From Cyclobacteriaceae bacterium (GTDB lineage: Bacteria > Bacteroidota > Bacteroidia > Cytophagales > Cyclobacteriaceae): a stretch of DNA of 64,000 nt. The first letter of the stretch is position 1; the number at the start of each line of letters is the position of its first letter. The DNA is taken from positions 33,258 to 97,257 of the forward strand of contig JAOUDZ010000009.1 in assembly GCA_029858965.1 (NCBI GenBank), in the 5' to 3' direction. The translations under genes were made by a program, and so were the position numbers. Shown here one piece after another: positions 54,787 through 63,922 of the stretch. The notes under the pieces were generated by a model. The model ran no database searches. It saw only the letters and a program-made list of their open reading frames with translations, and was not told where the DNA came from.

Positions 54787-55692
54787 GTGAATAAGAACAT
54801 CAGGAAGGCATTATTCATCATCAATAAACATGCTGGCGTTGGCTACCAACCCTACCTGGAAGGAAAAATAATCAATGCGTGCGAGAAACACGACGTAGAG
54901 TGCACGATCGAATTCACGGCTGATCGCGGGCATGGGATTACGCTGGCACAACAAGCCGCGGAAAAAGGTTTTCAATGGGTAATTGCGTCAGGAGGGGATG
55001 GAACGCTGAATGAAGTAGCACAGGGTTTGATTCACGCTGGATTACCCATGGGAATAATTCCAAGAGGCTCAGGAAACGGATTAGCCAGACATCTCGGAAT
55101 ATCGCTAAGAATATCTGACGCCATAGATCAACTCTTTGATAGCAGGGTGATTTCCATGGATGCCTTTACGATTAATGGAAAGTTTTCACTCAATGTCTCC
55201 GGTATCGGATTCGATGGTCATGTGGCGAATATGTTTGGCGCGGACAGCAGACGTGGGCTTATTGGATACATAACACTCACATTGCAGGAATTTTTCAGGT
55301 TTAAGGAATTCGAAATTATTATTTCCGCAAACGGAAAAACGTTCATCCGCAATGCGTTTATCGTTGCAATAGCAAATTCCTCACAGTACGGAAACAACGC
55401 TAGAATTGCACCGTCCGCCTCCGTATGCGATGGTTTGTTGCATTTGAATATCTTGAGGAAGGTCCCATTTTACAGAATCGACTTTGTGTACGCTTTCTTT
55501 AACGGAAGTCTGGACAAATCATCATTTTGTGAGATCCTTGTAACAAATTCACTGCAACTGAAAACAACTATACCAGTCGCATTCCACGTGGATGGAGAAT
55601 CCTGTGGCTTAAGTGATGCGTTCGCTGTCCGATTGATCCCCAAGGCTCTCCATGTGCTGGTGCCCAATAAGGGAAGGAATACGCGTGTATAA
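54787..55692 (+). CDS. Diacylglycerol kinase family / YegS-BmrU-type lipid kinase
   Basis: 301 residues from GTG. The nucleotide motif GGDGTLNE is at 69-76 and PRGSGNGLARHLG at 92-104, both diagnostic of the family. The C-terminal beta-sandwich follows (about 115-295, with IGFDGHVANMF and VAIANSSQYGNNARIAP). It transfers phosphate to a lipid such as diacylglycerol or a sphingoid base; Bacteroidota have both types and the sequence does not decide. Confidence 0.92.
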   Translation: MNKNIRKALFIINKHAGVGYQPYLEGKIINACEKHDVECTIEFTADRGHGITLAQQAAEKGFQWVIASGGDGTLNEVAQGLIHAGLPMGIIPRGSGNGLARHLGISLRISDAIDQLFDSRVISMDAFTINGKFSLNVSGIGFDGHVANMFGADSRRGLIGYITLTLQEFFRFKEFEIIISANGKTFIRNAFIVAIANSSQYGNNARIAPSASVCDGLLHLNILRKVPFYRIDFVYAFFNGSLDKSSFCEILVTNSLQLKTTIPVAFHVDGESCGLSDAFAVRLIPKALHVLVPNKGRNTRV

Positions 55693-55859
55693 GCTTTGAT
55701 ACAAAATTACGCGGTTTACTCCTCCCATTCACTTAAAACTACTCCCCAGACAAAGGATAGCTCATGAAAAATGTGCTGGACCATTACGCCTTTCGGCATG
55801 CCAATATCCCCTGCAACGAGGCCCAAGAATCCTAAAAATTCCGACCCTCCGGCAAGTCT

Positions 55860-56966
55860 TTACTCTATTTCACTAACTATCGCCGCATAATCATGCTTCA
55901 AACTAAATGTAAAAGTGGATCCTTTTTCCGGTTCGCTCGTAGCCGAAATAGATCCTCCATTTCTTTCAATGAATTCCTTCGAGATCAGCAGCCCGATGCC
56001 TAGACCTTTCTCCTGTTGTGTCCCCGGCCTGGAAAAATGTGTCCCCGCATTGAATAGTTTTTCAATCTCTCCTTCTGTCATGCCAATGCCGGTATCCGAA
56101 ACAGAAATCTGAATACACCCACTTACACATTTTTCTCTGATCATAATCAACCCCCCTTGTCTGTTAAATTTTATAGCGTTTGCCAGAAGATTTCGCACAA
56201 CCAGGCCAACATCATTTTCGTCAGCCAGTACTGAAAGGGAAGGATCGATTTCGTTCAGTATCGTAATTTCTTTTTGAATAGCGATTTCACTGAACAGTTG
56301 AATCTTTTTGTTAATAATTGGGCGTAGTTTAAGCGTTGTGGTATGAATCTGCAGACCCTGAAGCTGCGATTGAGCCCAAATCAAGAGGTTATCCAGGTCA
56401 TCCTGAACAGATTCAAGATTTCTTCCCAGCTTTCTTGATGTGAAAATAAAATCTTCACGCGATATTCCATCAATAGCTATTATATCCAACAAACCTTTCA
56501 GACTTGCCAACGGGCTCCTTAGATCATGACTAATAACAGAAAAAAGTTTGTCTTTTGTTTGATTCAAATATTGCAGCTGCTGCGCTTGCTGTTGTATTTC
56601 CCGGTTTCTTAGCGAAAGTTTGTGGTTGGCTTTCTTTCCAATACGGTTACTATGAATCAGCACACCCGAAAGAATTGCCATAAAACTGAGCGCACCCATC
56701 AAAAAATATACCCACATCAGGTGATTGTCAATTTCTTCTTGCTTGCTTCGGACATTTTTTGTCAGTAGTTGAATCCTGGCGTCTTTCATTTCGGAGTCAA
56801 ACTTCGCCTGCATCAAAGTCATCTGCTCAATGCTGCGTTGCTGATACAATGAATCATGAAGTTCCGTGTATTGAAGATCTTCAAGACTTTCCTTTTCAGC
56901 CTGCTGTGCATGACAAAGTGAAAATATCTGCAAAAAAAATAGAATAAGCAGTGCTCGCAATAGCAT
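55860..56966 (-). CDS. Orphan sensor histidine kinase with shortened sensor part
   Basis: 368 residues. A signal peptide (1-20), a short coiled-coil segment (about 25-80, SLYQQRSIEQMTLMQAKF), one helix (83-105), coiled coil, then H147 in SVISHDLRSPLASL and a HATPase domain with NLLANAIKF and DTGIGM. Most kinases of this type in Bacteroidota have several hundred residues of TPR repeats before the coiled coil; here they are missing while the signal peptide is kept. No response regulator is adjacent. Confidence 0.9.
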   Translation of the reverse strand: MLLRALLILFFLQIFSLCHAQQAEKESLEDLQYTELHDSLYQQRSIEQMTLMQAKFDSEMKDARIQLLTKNVRSKQEEIDNHLMWVYFLMGALSFMAILSGVLIHSNRIGKKANHKLSLRNREIQQQAQQLQYLNQTKDKLFSVISHDLRSPLASLKGLLDIIAIDGISREDFIFTSRKLGRNLESVQDDLDNLLIWAQSQLQGLQIHTTTLKLRPIINKKIQLFSEIAIQKEITILNEIDPSLSVLADENDVGLVVRNLLANAIKFNRQGGLIMIREKCVSGCIQISVSDTGIGMTEGEIEKLFNAGTHFSRPGTQQEKGLGIGLLISKEFIERNGGSISATSEPEKGSTFTFSLKHDYAAIVSEIE

Positions 56967-57479
56967 AAAAAATACCCCAATTCACGGGAGATGCAACTTC
57001 GGCAAGCATTCATTAAATTTCCAGTCGAAATCAACGGAAAACCTACATGTTTCATTTATGAGAAAAAAAACATCAAACCTCGCATTCTCCTGACCCAAAA
57101 TTTGCCACAAAATCCAAATCTGCACGGCCAAGGCATTCTCCAGCAATCGGTATTCGCAGAACTGGTTCTACATATTCACCAGGATTTTCAACAAATTGGT
57201 GTATTAGGTACTGTGAATAGAGGCAGGACGACTTTCCAATCCTCGCAACCAACGGCAATGTTGGGGCGCACCACTAAATACTATGACCCGATATTGACTA
57301 CAACGTTCCAATGTTGATTTTTTGCGTGATATCGAATTCCTCAAATACCACAACCCTCTTTTTTTGTGTCCTTGGTATTCAGGGCATTGCAGTATCCTGT
57401 GCATTCGGCGTACTTATTCGTCAAAAAAATAAGATAAGCGTAATTATGAATGACTGCATCATAACCTCAATAAAGCTTT
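56967..57479. other. Stretch without a recognised gene
   Basis: About 510 bp with only short frames that resemble no family I know, on either strand. It is less G+C-rich than its neighbours. Upstream of the orphan kinase start it should contain that gene's promoter, but I see no clear TTTG-N19-TAnnTTTG. It may be remains of a lost gene. Confidence 0.5.
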
Positions 57480-57514
57480 TAAATAAAGACAAGCCACGGT
57501 TCGCCTGGCTTGTC
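57480..57514 (-). terminator. Terminator at the end of the SusC/SusD operon
   Basis: GACAAGCCA (57488-57496) and TGGCTTGTC (57506-57514) form nine perfect pairs with a nine-base loop. On the minus strand it is followed by TTTATTT. It lies 23 nt past the last gene of the operon. Confidence 0.82.
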
Positions 57515-57537
57515 AATTTTACTCATCAACAGTGATC

Positions 57538-58035
57538 CTAGTGTTCGTCCTCCAGGAAGCCCGTACGGCCATGGCCAGCAACGACGTAAATCTGGCCCGG
57601 GTCCCAATCGAACTCTGCCTCAAAGTAAATACTGTCTACTTTAACACCAGTCGTTGATTTGCCTCCATCTATGAAAATTCTTCCATTTCCAATAATTACG
57701 GTACCATCAGTATACCGTTCCACAACGGTTTCACCATTAGTTGTGAACGTCAGGTCATTTACATTGCAGGCAACTTTTGCTTTCAACTCCAGTAGCCCAT
57801 CAAAATCGTCAATGAACATTGAGTCAGCTGTTCCGGAGGCTGTACTGAACGTCAACAAGTGCTGGTAGCCCAGCCCGATATCCTCCAAACCACCGCTGCC
57901 ATCCGGCACATAAATCTGACCCCACCATTCATTGGACATCTTTACCACTGCGTTCTGCCCCGGATCTATATCGGTCTCGCAGGATGCTAAAACGAACACC
58001 ACGCCTACAGCTATAAGAATTAATATCTGTTTCAT
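57538..58035 (-). CDS. Small lipoprotein of the SusC/SusD operon (lipid-binding-like)
   Basis: 165 residues. Lipoprotein signal with lipobox LASC (Cys19). The rest is rich in beta strands and ends GHGRTGFLEDEH, a tail close to that of the Lipid_bd family of putative lipid-binding proteins found in Bacteroidota SusCD loci. The family assignment is by resemblance only. It is the last gene of the operon, 10 nt after the DUF5012-like gene. It is probably on the cell surface and may help bind the substrate. Confidence 0.75.
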   Translation of the reverse strand: MKQILILIAVGVVFVLASCETDIDPGQNAVVKMSNEWWGQIYVPDGSGGLEDIGLGYQHLLTFSTASGTADSMFIDDFDGLLELKAKVACNVNDLTFTTNGETVVERYTDGTVIIGNGRIFIDGGKSTTGVKVDSIYFEAEFDWDPGQIYVVAGHGRTGFLEDEH

Positions 58036-58045
58036 AAATCTAAAA

Positions 58046-58771
58046 TTAGGGTTGAATCTGAGTCATAGTAACATTCCAGGTGCCGTTAGCGAAATTCCCC
58101 TGGGCTACAAATGATATTGTCTTCGTTGCAGCGTCAACGGTCATGGAAGTGATCCCAACATTGAGACCAAAATTATCAATGAAGCCTGGTGTAAACGTGA
58201 AGTCGTTCGTTGCAAGATTGTTTATGGTTATTGTGCCACCTCTTGAAAGGCTGCCATCTCCATCCCCCCTGCCATCCGCATAAAAACCACCAACAGAGCA
58301 TGAGATCTCATACACATCAGGAGCAATTTTCCAAATCAGCACCAGGTTTGGTGAATACGAAAGCCCTGTAATCCTGACAGGATTTGAAGAATAGGCTCCT
58401 TCAATGCTGTTTACAAGATCGCCTGTCGTAACCTCAGCGATGGTTCTGGAAGCCGTAGCCGTAAAACCATCTCTGTTTACGGCGTTGTAGGAGAGGTTAT
58501 ATTGATCAGGAGCAGTTCCAATTGTGTTCCCTGAATATCCCGTATACCTCCCCCGATATGTTGCAGTATATGGAATTTCGGCTCCTTGCTCCAACACAGT
58601 AATACCAGGTTCGACAAAATCAGAACCCTCATCAATCAGGTAGAAATCATCTCCTTCCAGCACGAATTCAGGAAAGTATGTAATGGTAGATATTCCTTCC
58701 GATTCCAAATCACGATTGCATCCCTGCAGCATACATGTTGCAAGTATTGAAAGTATAATTAGTTTCTTCAT
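58046..58771 (-). CDS. Surface lipoprotein with Ig-like domain, SusE/F-position (DUF5012/BT_2262-like)
   Basis: 241 residues. Lipoprotein signal with LQGC (Cys18). LIDEGSDFVEPGITVLEQGA is typical of an immunoglobulin-like DUF5011/DUF5012 domain (about 40-110), followed by a second beta domain with WKIAPDVYEISCSVGGFYADGR. Such proteins take the SusE/F place after SusD and bind glycan or other ligands at the surface. It starts 7 nt after the SusD-like stop. Confidence 0.8.
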   Translation of the reverse strand: MKKLIILSILATCMLQGCNRDLESEGISTITYFPEFVLEGDDFYLIDEGSDFVEPGITVLEQGAEIPYTATYRGRYTGYSGNTIGTAPDQYNLSYNAVNRDGFTATASRTIAEVTTGDLVNSIEGAYSSNPVRITGLSYSPNLVLIWKIAPDVYEISCSVGGFYADGRGDGDGSLSRGGTITINNLATNDFTFTPGFIDNFGLNVGITSMTVDAATKTISFVAQGNFANGTWNVTMTQIQP

Positions 58772-58778
58772 GTCAGTA

Positions 58779-60269
58779 TTAGTTTAAGTCCCACCACACA
58801 GGCGTCAAAATACCGTTTGCTGGCTGCGCGGGGGCATTGGGGTTATTCAAGACTTCGTCATCAGGAATCAGCAGCCTCCTTGGAAATTGCCCATCAAACG
58901 TAACGGCATCCACAGGGAAGGTAAAGATTGGTGCGCCCGGTGCCAGGGGATCATAGCCAGGCTCTCCAGGCGCCGACGTACTAAACGAAGGATAACCGGT
59001 ACGAAGTTTATCAAACCAAGCTTCTATCGAATTACCGCCCAGATGAGCTATCCATTTTTGTTCGATAATGGCCTCAACATTTTCCTCGCTTGTACCATTG
59101 GGATAGGCATACGGACCCGCAAGAAAACTGGAACCATCAAAACCATAACGGTTGAATGCTGTGAGCACGCCTTGTGCGTACAGAGAAGCAGCGTCTTCAT
59201 TGCTAAAAGCCCTGGCTGCAGCTTCGGCACGCAAGAAATAAGATTCTGCAAGGGAGATGAAATACACCGGGTCAGTGGCCAGTACCTTTGCTCCGGAAAT
59301 TGTTTTTGAATCCAACTGTGTTGAAGGCATACTGCTTGTCCCCTGACGCATACCCTTCACTGGTCCTCCTGCGATGGGCGCATCGTAGAAGGCATTAATC
59401 CTCGGATCATTGGCCAATTCCAGATAGTTAACCATTGTCAGGCTTGCCTTCAGATTGGTTGTTGTATTCTGATTGCGTCTATCCGCTTCGTACAAAGGAT
59501 TCCCCCGGTCAGGTTGATCATAGTAGGTAGAAATACTGGCACTTACATCCAGGAACTCCACCCCGCTATTCACCAAGGCAGAGATCAAAGACTTCGCCTT
59601 GCCCGGATCTGCCGCCGAATATCGGATCATGAGTTTAAGCTTAAGTGTATTTGCAAAACGAATCCAGCTATCCACATCGCCACCAAAAACCAAATCGCTG
59701 GTACCTGGACTTACATTTGTGCTGCTGCTAAAGTCCCTGGATAACGCATCGTCCAGACGCGCCAGGAGCATGTCATATACCTCCGGGCCAGTATTCCAAT
59801 CGGGTGTGAAGTTATCTTCATCTCCATTCAGACCTTCAGCCAGGGGAGCTCCATCATACAAGTCTGCAATCAATTGAAAGGCATAAACTTCCATTACTTC
59901 TGCTATCAAATAGTTAGTCCAGTTTTCGGAAGCTTCAGATTTTCTTTTCACAAACTTCAAGTCGTTCAATGGCCCTGAGAACATTTCAGTAAAATCATTC
60001 TCCAGGAAATTGAGGTTATCGACATCATAATTATCCGTGCTTATATATTGCGACGAAGTATTGTTTTGCGTGTAGTGCTGGCTCCAAATTGAACCGGTTA
60101 TCCGATAGTAATTACCAGCTCGTGCGGCGATAGACTGCTGCGCTGCAGGCAGAACCAACCGTTCATCGGCATCAGCCGGATTATTAGGATCTACGTTTAC
60201 ATCCAAATAATCACTGCAGCCAATGACCAGCAACGCTGCTATCATGGAAATATGTTTCAGATTTTTCAT
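58779..60269 (-). CDS. SusD/RagB-like outer-membrane lipoprotein
   Basis: 496 residues. Lipobox VIGC (Cys18), followed by SDYLDVNVDPNNP, a start typical of the SusD-like 2 branch. The helical TPR-like part includes WIRFANTLKLKLMIRYS, and IEQKWIAHLGGNSIEAWFD is characteristic near the C-terminus. It is the lid of the SusC channel and captures the nutrient. It follows susC by 12 nt. The substrate (glycan, peptide or other) is not evident, and no hydrolase is encoded in the operon within this window. Confidence 0.94.
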   Translation of the reverse strand: MKNLKHISMIAALLVIGCSDYLDVNVDPNNPADADERLVLPAAQQSIAARAGNYYRITGSIWSQHYTQNNTSSQYISTDNYDVDNLNFLENDFTEMFSGPLNDLKFVKRKSEASENWTNYLIAEVMEVYAFQLIADLYDGAPLAEGLNGDEDNFTPDWNTGPEVYDMLLARLDDALSRDFSSSTNVSPGTSDLVFGGDVDSWIRFANTLKLKLMIRYSAADPGKAKSLISALVNSGVEFLDVSASISTYYDQPDRGNPLYEADRRNQNTTTNLKASLTMVNYLELANDPRINAFYDAPIAGGPVKGMRQGTSSMPSTQLDSKTISGAKVLATDPVYFISLAESYFLRAEAAARAFSNEDAASLYAQGVLTAFNRYGFDGSSFLAGPYAYPNGTSEENVEAIIEQKWIAHLGGNSIEAWFDKLRTGYPSFSTSAPGEPGYDPLAPGAPIFTFPVDAVTFDGQFPRRLLIPDDEVLNNPNAPAQPANGILTPVWWDLN

Positions 60270-60281
60270 GTGAATTTTAAA

Positions 60282-63200
60282 TTAAAGACCAAGTTTTAAG
60301 CTAAAACCAAAACTCCTGGCCGATGGCCCGGCAGCGAACTCTCCAAATTCTCCAGCAAGGTCGTTACCAAATTGCGTAGCTTCAGGGTCAACCATACCAT
60401 TCACTGCGGGCGTCCAGAGCCAAAGGTTTCTACCCACAATACTGGCGCTGATATTTGAAAATGGGGTCTTGCTAACAAGGGATTTAGGCATACGATATGT
60501 AAGGACAACCTCTCTGAGTTTGAAATACGTGCGATCCATTACATGCTTTCTTTCTATGGCAGGATTGTAGCTATCATTCCAATAGTTTGCAATGTTTGAC
60601 ATATCGACAGGGATATCATTTTCGCGGAAACCATCGCCGTCAGGAATTACAGAATTGGGTTCAATAAATGGCCTGCGATCGTTGTAAAGTTCTATAGGAT
60701 CATTGCCCACAAACATGGTTAGGCGCTTGGTATAGCTCCAGAACTTGCCACCATCCCTATAATCAGCCGTCGCACTGAGTGAGAAGTCCTTGTAGGTAAG
60801 CATCGTATTTAGGCCTGCAATGAAATTAGGATTAACATTCCCTAACAGAGTTTTGTTGGTTGACGAGATGGGAAGACCACTGGCATTCACGACGATTCTG
60901 CCTTGCGGATCACGCACATAATCAGGAGCATATAAGTCGCCAATAGGACGTCCTTGCGTAAGCTTAAAGTCTACATTGTAGTTGTTAAAAAGTACCACCC
61001 CTTCCAATTGTTCAGGGAGCTCAAGGATCTTGTTTTGGTTCTTTGTGTAGTTAAAACTTAGTTCCCAACGGAAATCGTCCGTGTGTATAGGCGTTAAATT
61101 CACCAGCAACTCAATCCCCTTGTTCTGAACAAGGCCCACATTCGCAATTTGAGAAGTATACCCGCTTGTAGAGGCAACAGGTACTGCATAAATCTGTCCT
61201 TCCGTTCTTTTGTCATAAAATGAGACACCAATTCCCACCTTATTATTCAGCAACTTGAAGTCTCCCCCAAACTCAACTTCAGTAGAAATCTCAGGCGCCA
61301 GATTAGGATTTCCAATACGATTTCCAACCTCAAAAGCGTTTACCCCATTAAATGGAAATTTAAGGGAGCCGAAATAATTATAGATATTTGCTGGTACCAG
61401 CGTAGACTGTACCAGGTAGGGATCTGCATCGTTTCCAGTCTGACCCCAACTTGCACGAAGTTTCCCAAAGCTGATGATACTGTTTTCGATCCCCAATGCT
61501 TCTGTAAATACAAAGCTGGTATTAAATGCAGGATAAATAAAGCTATTGTTTGCCTTGGGCAATGTGGATGACCAATCATTCCTAACTGTTGCTGTAACGA
61601 ACCAGTAGTCTTTAAAAGCAAGCTCTGCTTGCGCGTATACCCCCAGCAGTCTTCGCAATGAAGTAGTGTTCGCAATGATCGGTGCGCCGGAAGAATTAGA
61701 AATATTGTAAAAGCCTGGTATGTCTAATCCTGATACCTGTGTAGTGAGATTGCGTGTATATCGCTCGTTAATATTCAAACCTCCCAACACATTCAAAGAA
61801 AACGATTCATTCAGGTTAAAGAAGGAGTTCACCAGCAATGAGTGATCAAACTCGGTAGATGTCAGGCTTCCTTCATTAACTGATCCGACCGTGGGTGTTA
61901 CCGTTTCGTTCGGTGAACCGGGCGTGGGCGTAGTGACTGCCGTCCATTCCTTAACAGACGCGTTGGCAATGTCAGCCCCTAAGCGATAGGTAAGGTTGAT
62001 CCAATCCGTAAATTTATACGTGAAGGCTACCTTACCATAAATTCTGTTTTCATCAAAAACATTTCCATTTTCATTAATGGAGAAGTAAGGATTTTGAGCA
62101 TAACGCGTATGGAAATTGTCGATGTTGTTGAACTTATTGTTATAGTCTTTCCAATCCACTATGCTTTGATCGCGTGGTACCTGAATAATCTCCTGGAATA
62201 GGGTTGGCGCCGCTCTTCCTTGTCCTGAAGCGACTGCGCTTACTTCTTTCTTTACAAAATTTAAGGATACATCAGAAGTAAGTTTCTTTCCCTTGAGTGT
62301 TCCTCGTAAGGTGATGTTGTGCCTTTTTAGCTGATCTGCATCACCGGGGATGAATCCATCTGCTTTCACATTTCCATAGTTGAAATAGTATGTAGCAACA
62401 TCATTTCCACCAGATACGGTGAGTGTGTTGTTCAGGTTATACCCCGTTTCATAGAAGTCCTTAAGGTTATCCTTTTGCGCACTGTAGGGTTTGATTTGCT
62501 GGGAATTATCTACCACATTACCCCACGGCCTGATTACGCCATCCAGTCTGGGTCCCCATGAACCATTCTCCTCCAGAAGATGATAACTGCTCCACCCCTG
62601 TCCAAATTCATTTTGGAGCATAGGAAGTCTCAACGGTCTGCTAAAAGTTGCAGATGTAATCAGGTCAACCTTGGGTGAACCACCCGACTTTCCCCTCCTG
62701 GTTGTAATCACGATAGCGCCGTTAGCGGCCCGCGATCCATAAAGAGCAGTGGCCGCTGCGCTCTTCAGAATAGAAATAGACTCTATGTCATCCGGGGCAA
62801 TATCATTGGCCCGATTGCCGTAGTCTACAGTATTGTTGAAGTTGTCGTTTACAGGATTGAAGACATTCACATTGGATGCATTGTTAATGGGCACACCATC
62901 AACAATATAAAGCGGCTGGTTGCTACCTGTAATGGAAGAATACCCTCTTAATACTACGCGCGAAGAAGATCCAGGAGCACCCGAGTTTTGCGACACCGTT
63001 AATCCCGCTACCTTACCTTGCAAGGAGGTCATCAAATCATTGGTACGACCTTTTGTAGCCTCTTCATTATCAATCTGGGTGGCTGAGTAGCCGATCGTTT
63101 TTGTTTCCCGGACATAACCCTGTGCAGTTACTACCACTTCTCCCAATTGCATCACGTCCTGCGAAAGTTGGACATCTACAATGGTACGTTGACCGATAGA

Positions 63201-63452
63201 AACTTCCTGCGTAGCCAGACCAATAAATGAGAATACCAATGTTCCATCTAGTCCGGAAATTGCCAATCGATAGCTACCATCAGTATCAGTGACAGTACCT
63301 ATTGATGTACCTTTTACAACAACATTTACTCCGGGTAAAGCCGACCCATCCTCCTGGGATGTTACGCTCCCCGTAACGATACGCTCTTGTGCCATTAGAT
63401 GACTCCATGCAATGGTGAGGCACATACAGACTACTAGTAAAGATTTCCTCAT
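60282..63452 (-). CDS. SusC/RagA TonB-linked outer-membrane protein
   Basis: 1056 residues from ATG 63452; an upstream ATG at 63494 is rejected since it would place 14 charged residues before the signal peptide (about 1-22, ...SHLMAQ). A carboxypeptidase-D-like domain (GSVTSQEDGSALPGVNVVVK) precedes the plug (LRGYSSITGSNQPLYIVDG-type) and the 22-strand barrel ending in SFGFSLKLGL. It takes up a nutrient bound by the SusD partner with energy from TonB. No anti-sigma/ECF pair lies upstream; a LuxR-type regulator gene ends 471 nt upstream. Confidence 0.95.
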   Translation of the reverse strand: MRKSLLVVCMCLTIAWSHLMAQERIVTGSVTSQEDGSALPGVNVVVKGTSIGTVTDTDGSYRLAISGLDGTLVFSFIGLATQEVSIGQRTIVDVQLSQDVMQLGEVVVTAQGYVRETKTIGYSATQIDNEEATKGRTNDLMTSLQGKVAGLTVSQNSGAPGSSSRVVLRGYSSITGSNQPLYIVDGVPINNASNVNVFNPVNDNFNNTVDYGNRANDIAPDDIESISILKSAAATALYGSRAANGAIVITTRRGKSGGSPKVDLITSATFSRPLRLPMLQNEFGQGWSSYHLLEENGSWGPRLDGVIRPWGNVVDNSQQIKPYSAQKDNLKDFYETGYNLNNTLTVSGGNDVATYYFNYGNVKADGFIPGDADQLKRHNITLRGTLKGKKLTSDVSLNFVKKEVSAVASGQGRAAPTLFQEIIQVPRDQSIVDWKDYNNKFNNIDNFHTRYAQNPYFSINENGNVFDENRIYGKVAFTYKFTDWINLTYRLGADIANASVKEWTAVTTPTPGSPNETVTPTVGSVNEGSLTSTEFDHSLLVNSFFNLNESFSLNVLGGLNINERYTRNLTTQVSGLDIPGFYNISNSSGAPIIANTTSLRRLLGVYAQAELAFKDYWFVTATVRNDWSSTLPKANNSFIYPAFNTSFVFTEALGIENSIISFGKLRASWGQTGNDADPYLVQSTLVPANIYNYFGSLKFPFNGVNAFEVGNRIGNPNLAPEISTEVEFGGDFKLLNNKVGIGVSFYDKRTEGQIYAVPVASTSGYTSQIANVGLVQNKGIELLVNLTPIHTDDFRWELSFNYTKNQNKILELPEQLEGVVLFNNYNVDFKLTQGRPIGDLYAPDYVRDPQGRIVVNASGLPISSTNKTLLGNVNPNFIAGLNTMLTYKDFSLSATADYRDGGKFWSYTKRLTMFVGNDPIELYNDRRPFIEPNSVIPDGDGFRENDIPVDMSNIANYWNDSYNPAIERKHVMDRTYFKLREVVLTYRMPKSLVSKTPFSNISASIVGRNLWLWTPAVNGMVDPEATQFGNDLAGEFGEFAAGPSARSFGFSLKLGL

Positions 63453-63922
63453 ACTATCTCGTTTTGTTAAGTACTTTTTAGTTTTCCAAAACACCCAAAC
63501 TTGGTGACCAGCCCATGGAAGGATGCTTACTCAAATAACTCCAAACAGCAGACGAAAAAAATGACCTATTAAATGGTATTTTCCACAAATGGGAATCCCG
63601 TTAGCTGGGTGATTGCGGAAATATTTTGGACTGGTATAACAATTCAGCAAATAGGAATAAACGTGACGCCAACCTGGGGGGAAATGGCGAATACACAGCG
63701 ATCTGTAGGCGTTTCTTAAACAACCCGGTAATTGGGCTTGACACCTTCGTGAAAGATCTGATCTGCAAACTCACCTTGAATCCGATATCGTATAGGATAG
63801 CAAACAAGATTAGCTATGCAACATCGTGCTTTGACGTGGTAAGATAAGAATTTGAATAGCTATGGCCAGGCCTTCTATGGCTGACCCCTCCAACTTTGTA
63901 CCGGCAGGTGTCCCTTCAAATA
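63453..63922. other. Gap between regulator gene and susC
   Basis: 470 bp with no certain gene. It should hold the promoter of the SusC/SusD operon, but no exact TTTG-N19-TAnnTTTG is found on the minus strand. On the plus strand 63602-63847 shows a weak trace of a RelE/ParE-type toxin (see the separate entry). Confidence 0.5.
63605..63847 (+). pseudogene. Possible decayed RelE/ParE-type toxin fragment
   Basis: The frame reads GDCGNILDWYNN, then an unconserved middle, then FVKDLICKLTLNPISYRI and a late SYATSCFDVVR before a stop. The spacing and pattern WYN...F...L..NP..YRI recall RelE/ParE toxins of Bacteroidota (about 95 residues), which here would lack a start and be disrupted. No antitoxin is seen. 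The similarity was judged by eye and may be chance. Confidence 0.25.

Noticed and set aside
56991..57317. 108-codon open frame upstream of the orphan kinase
   Set aside because: The protein is Gln/Asn-rich without family features and has no ribosome site or partner gene; treated as non-coding.
57073..57404. Minus-strand frames as TPR remnants of the orphan kinase
   Set aside because: The residues do not show the TPR spacing, so the lost repeats cannot be located there.
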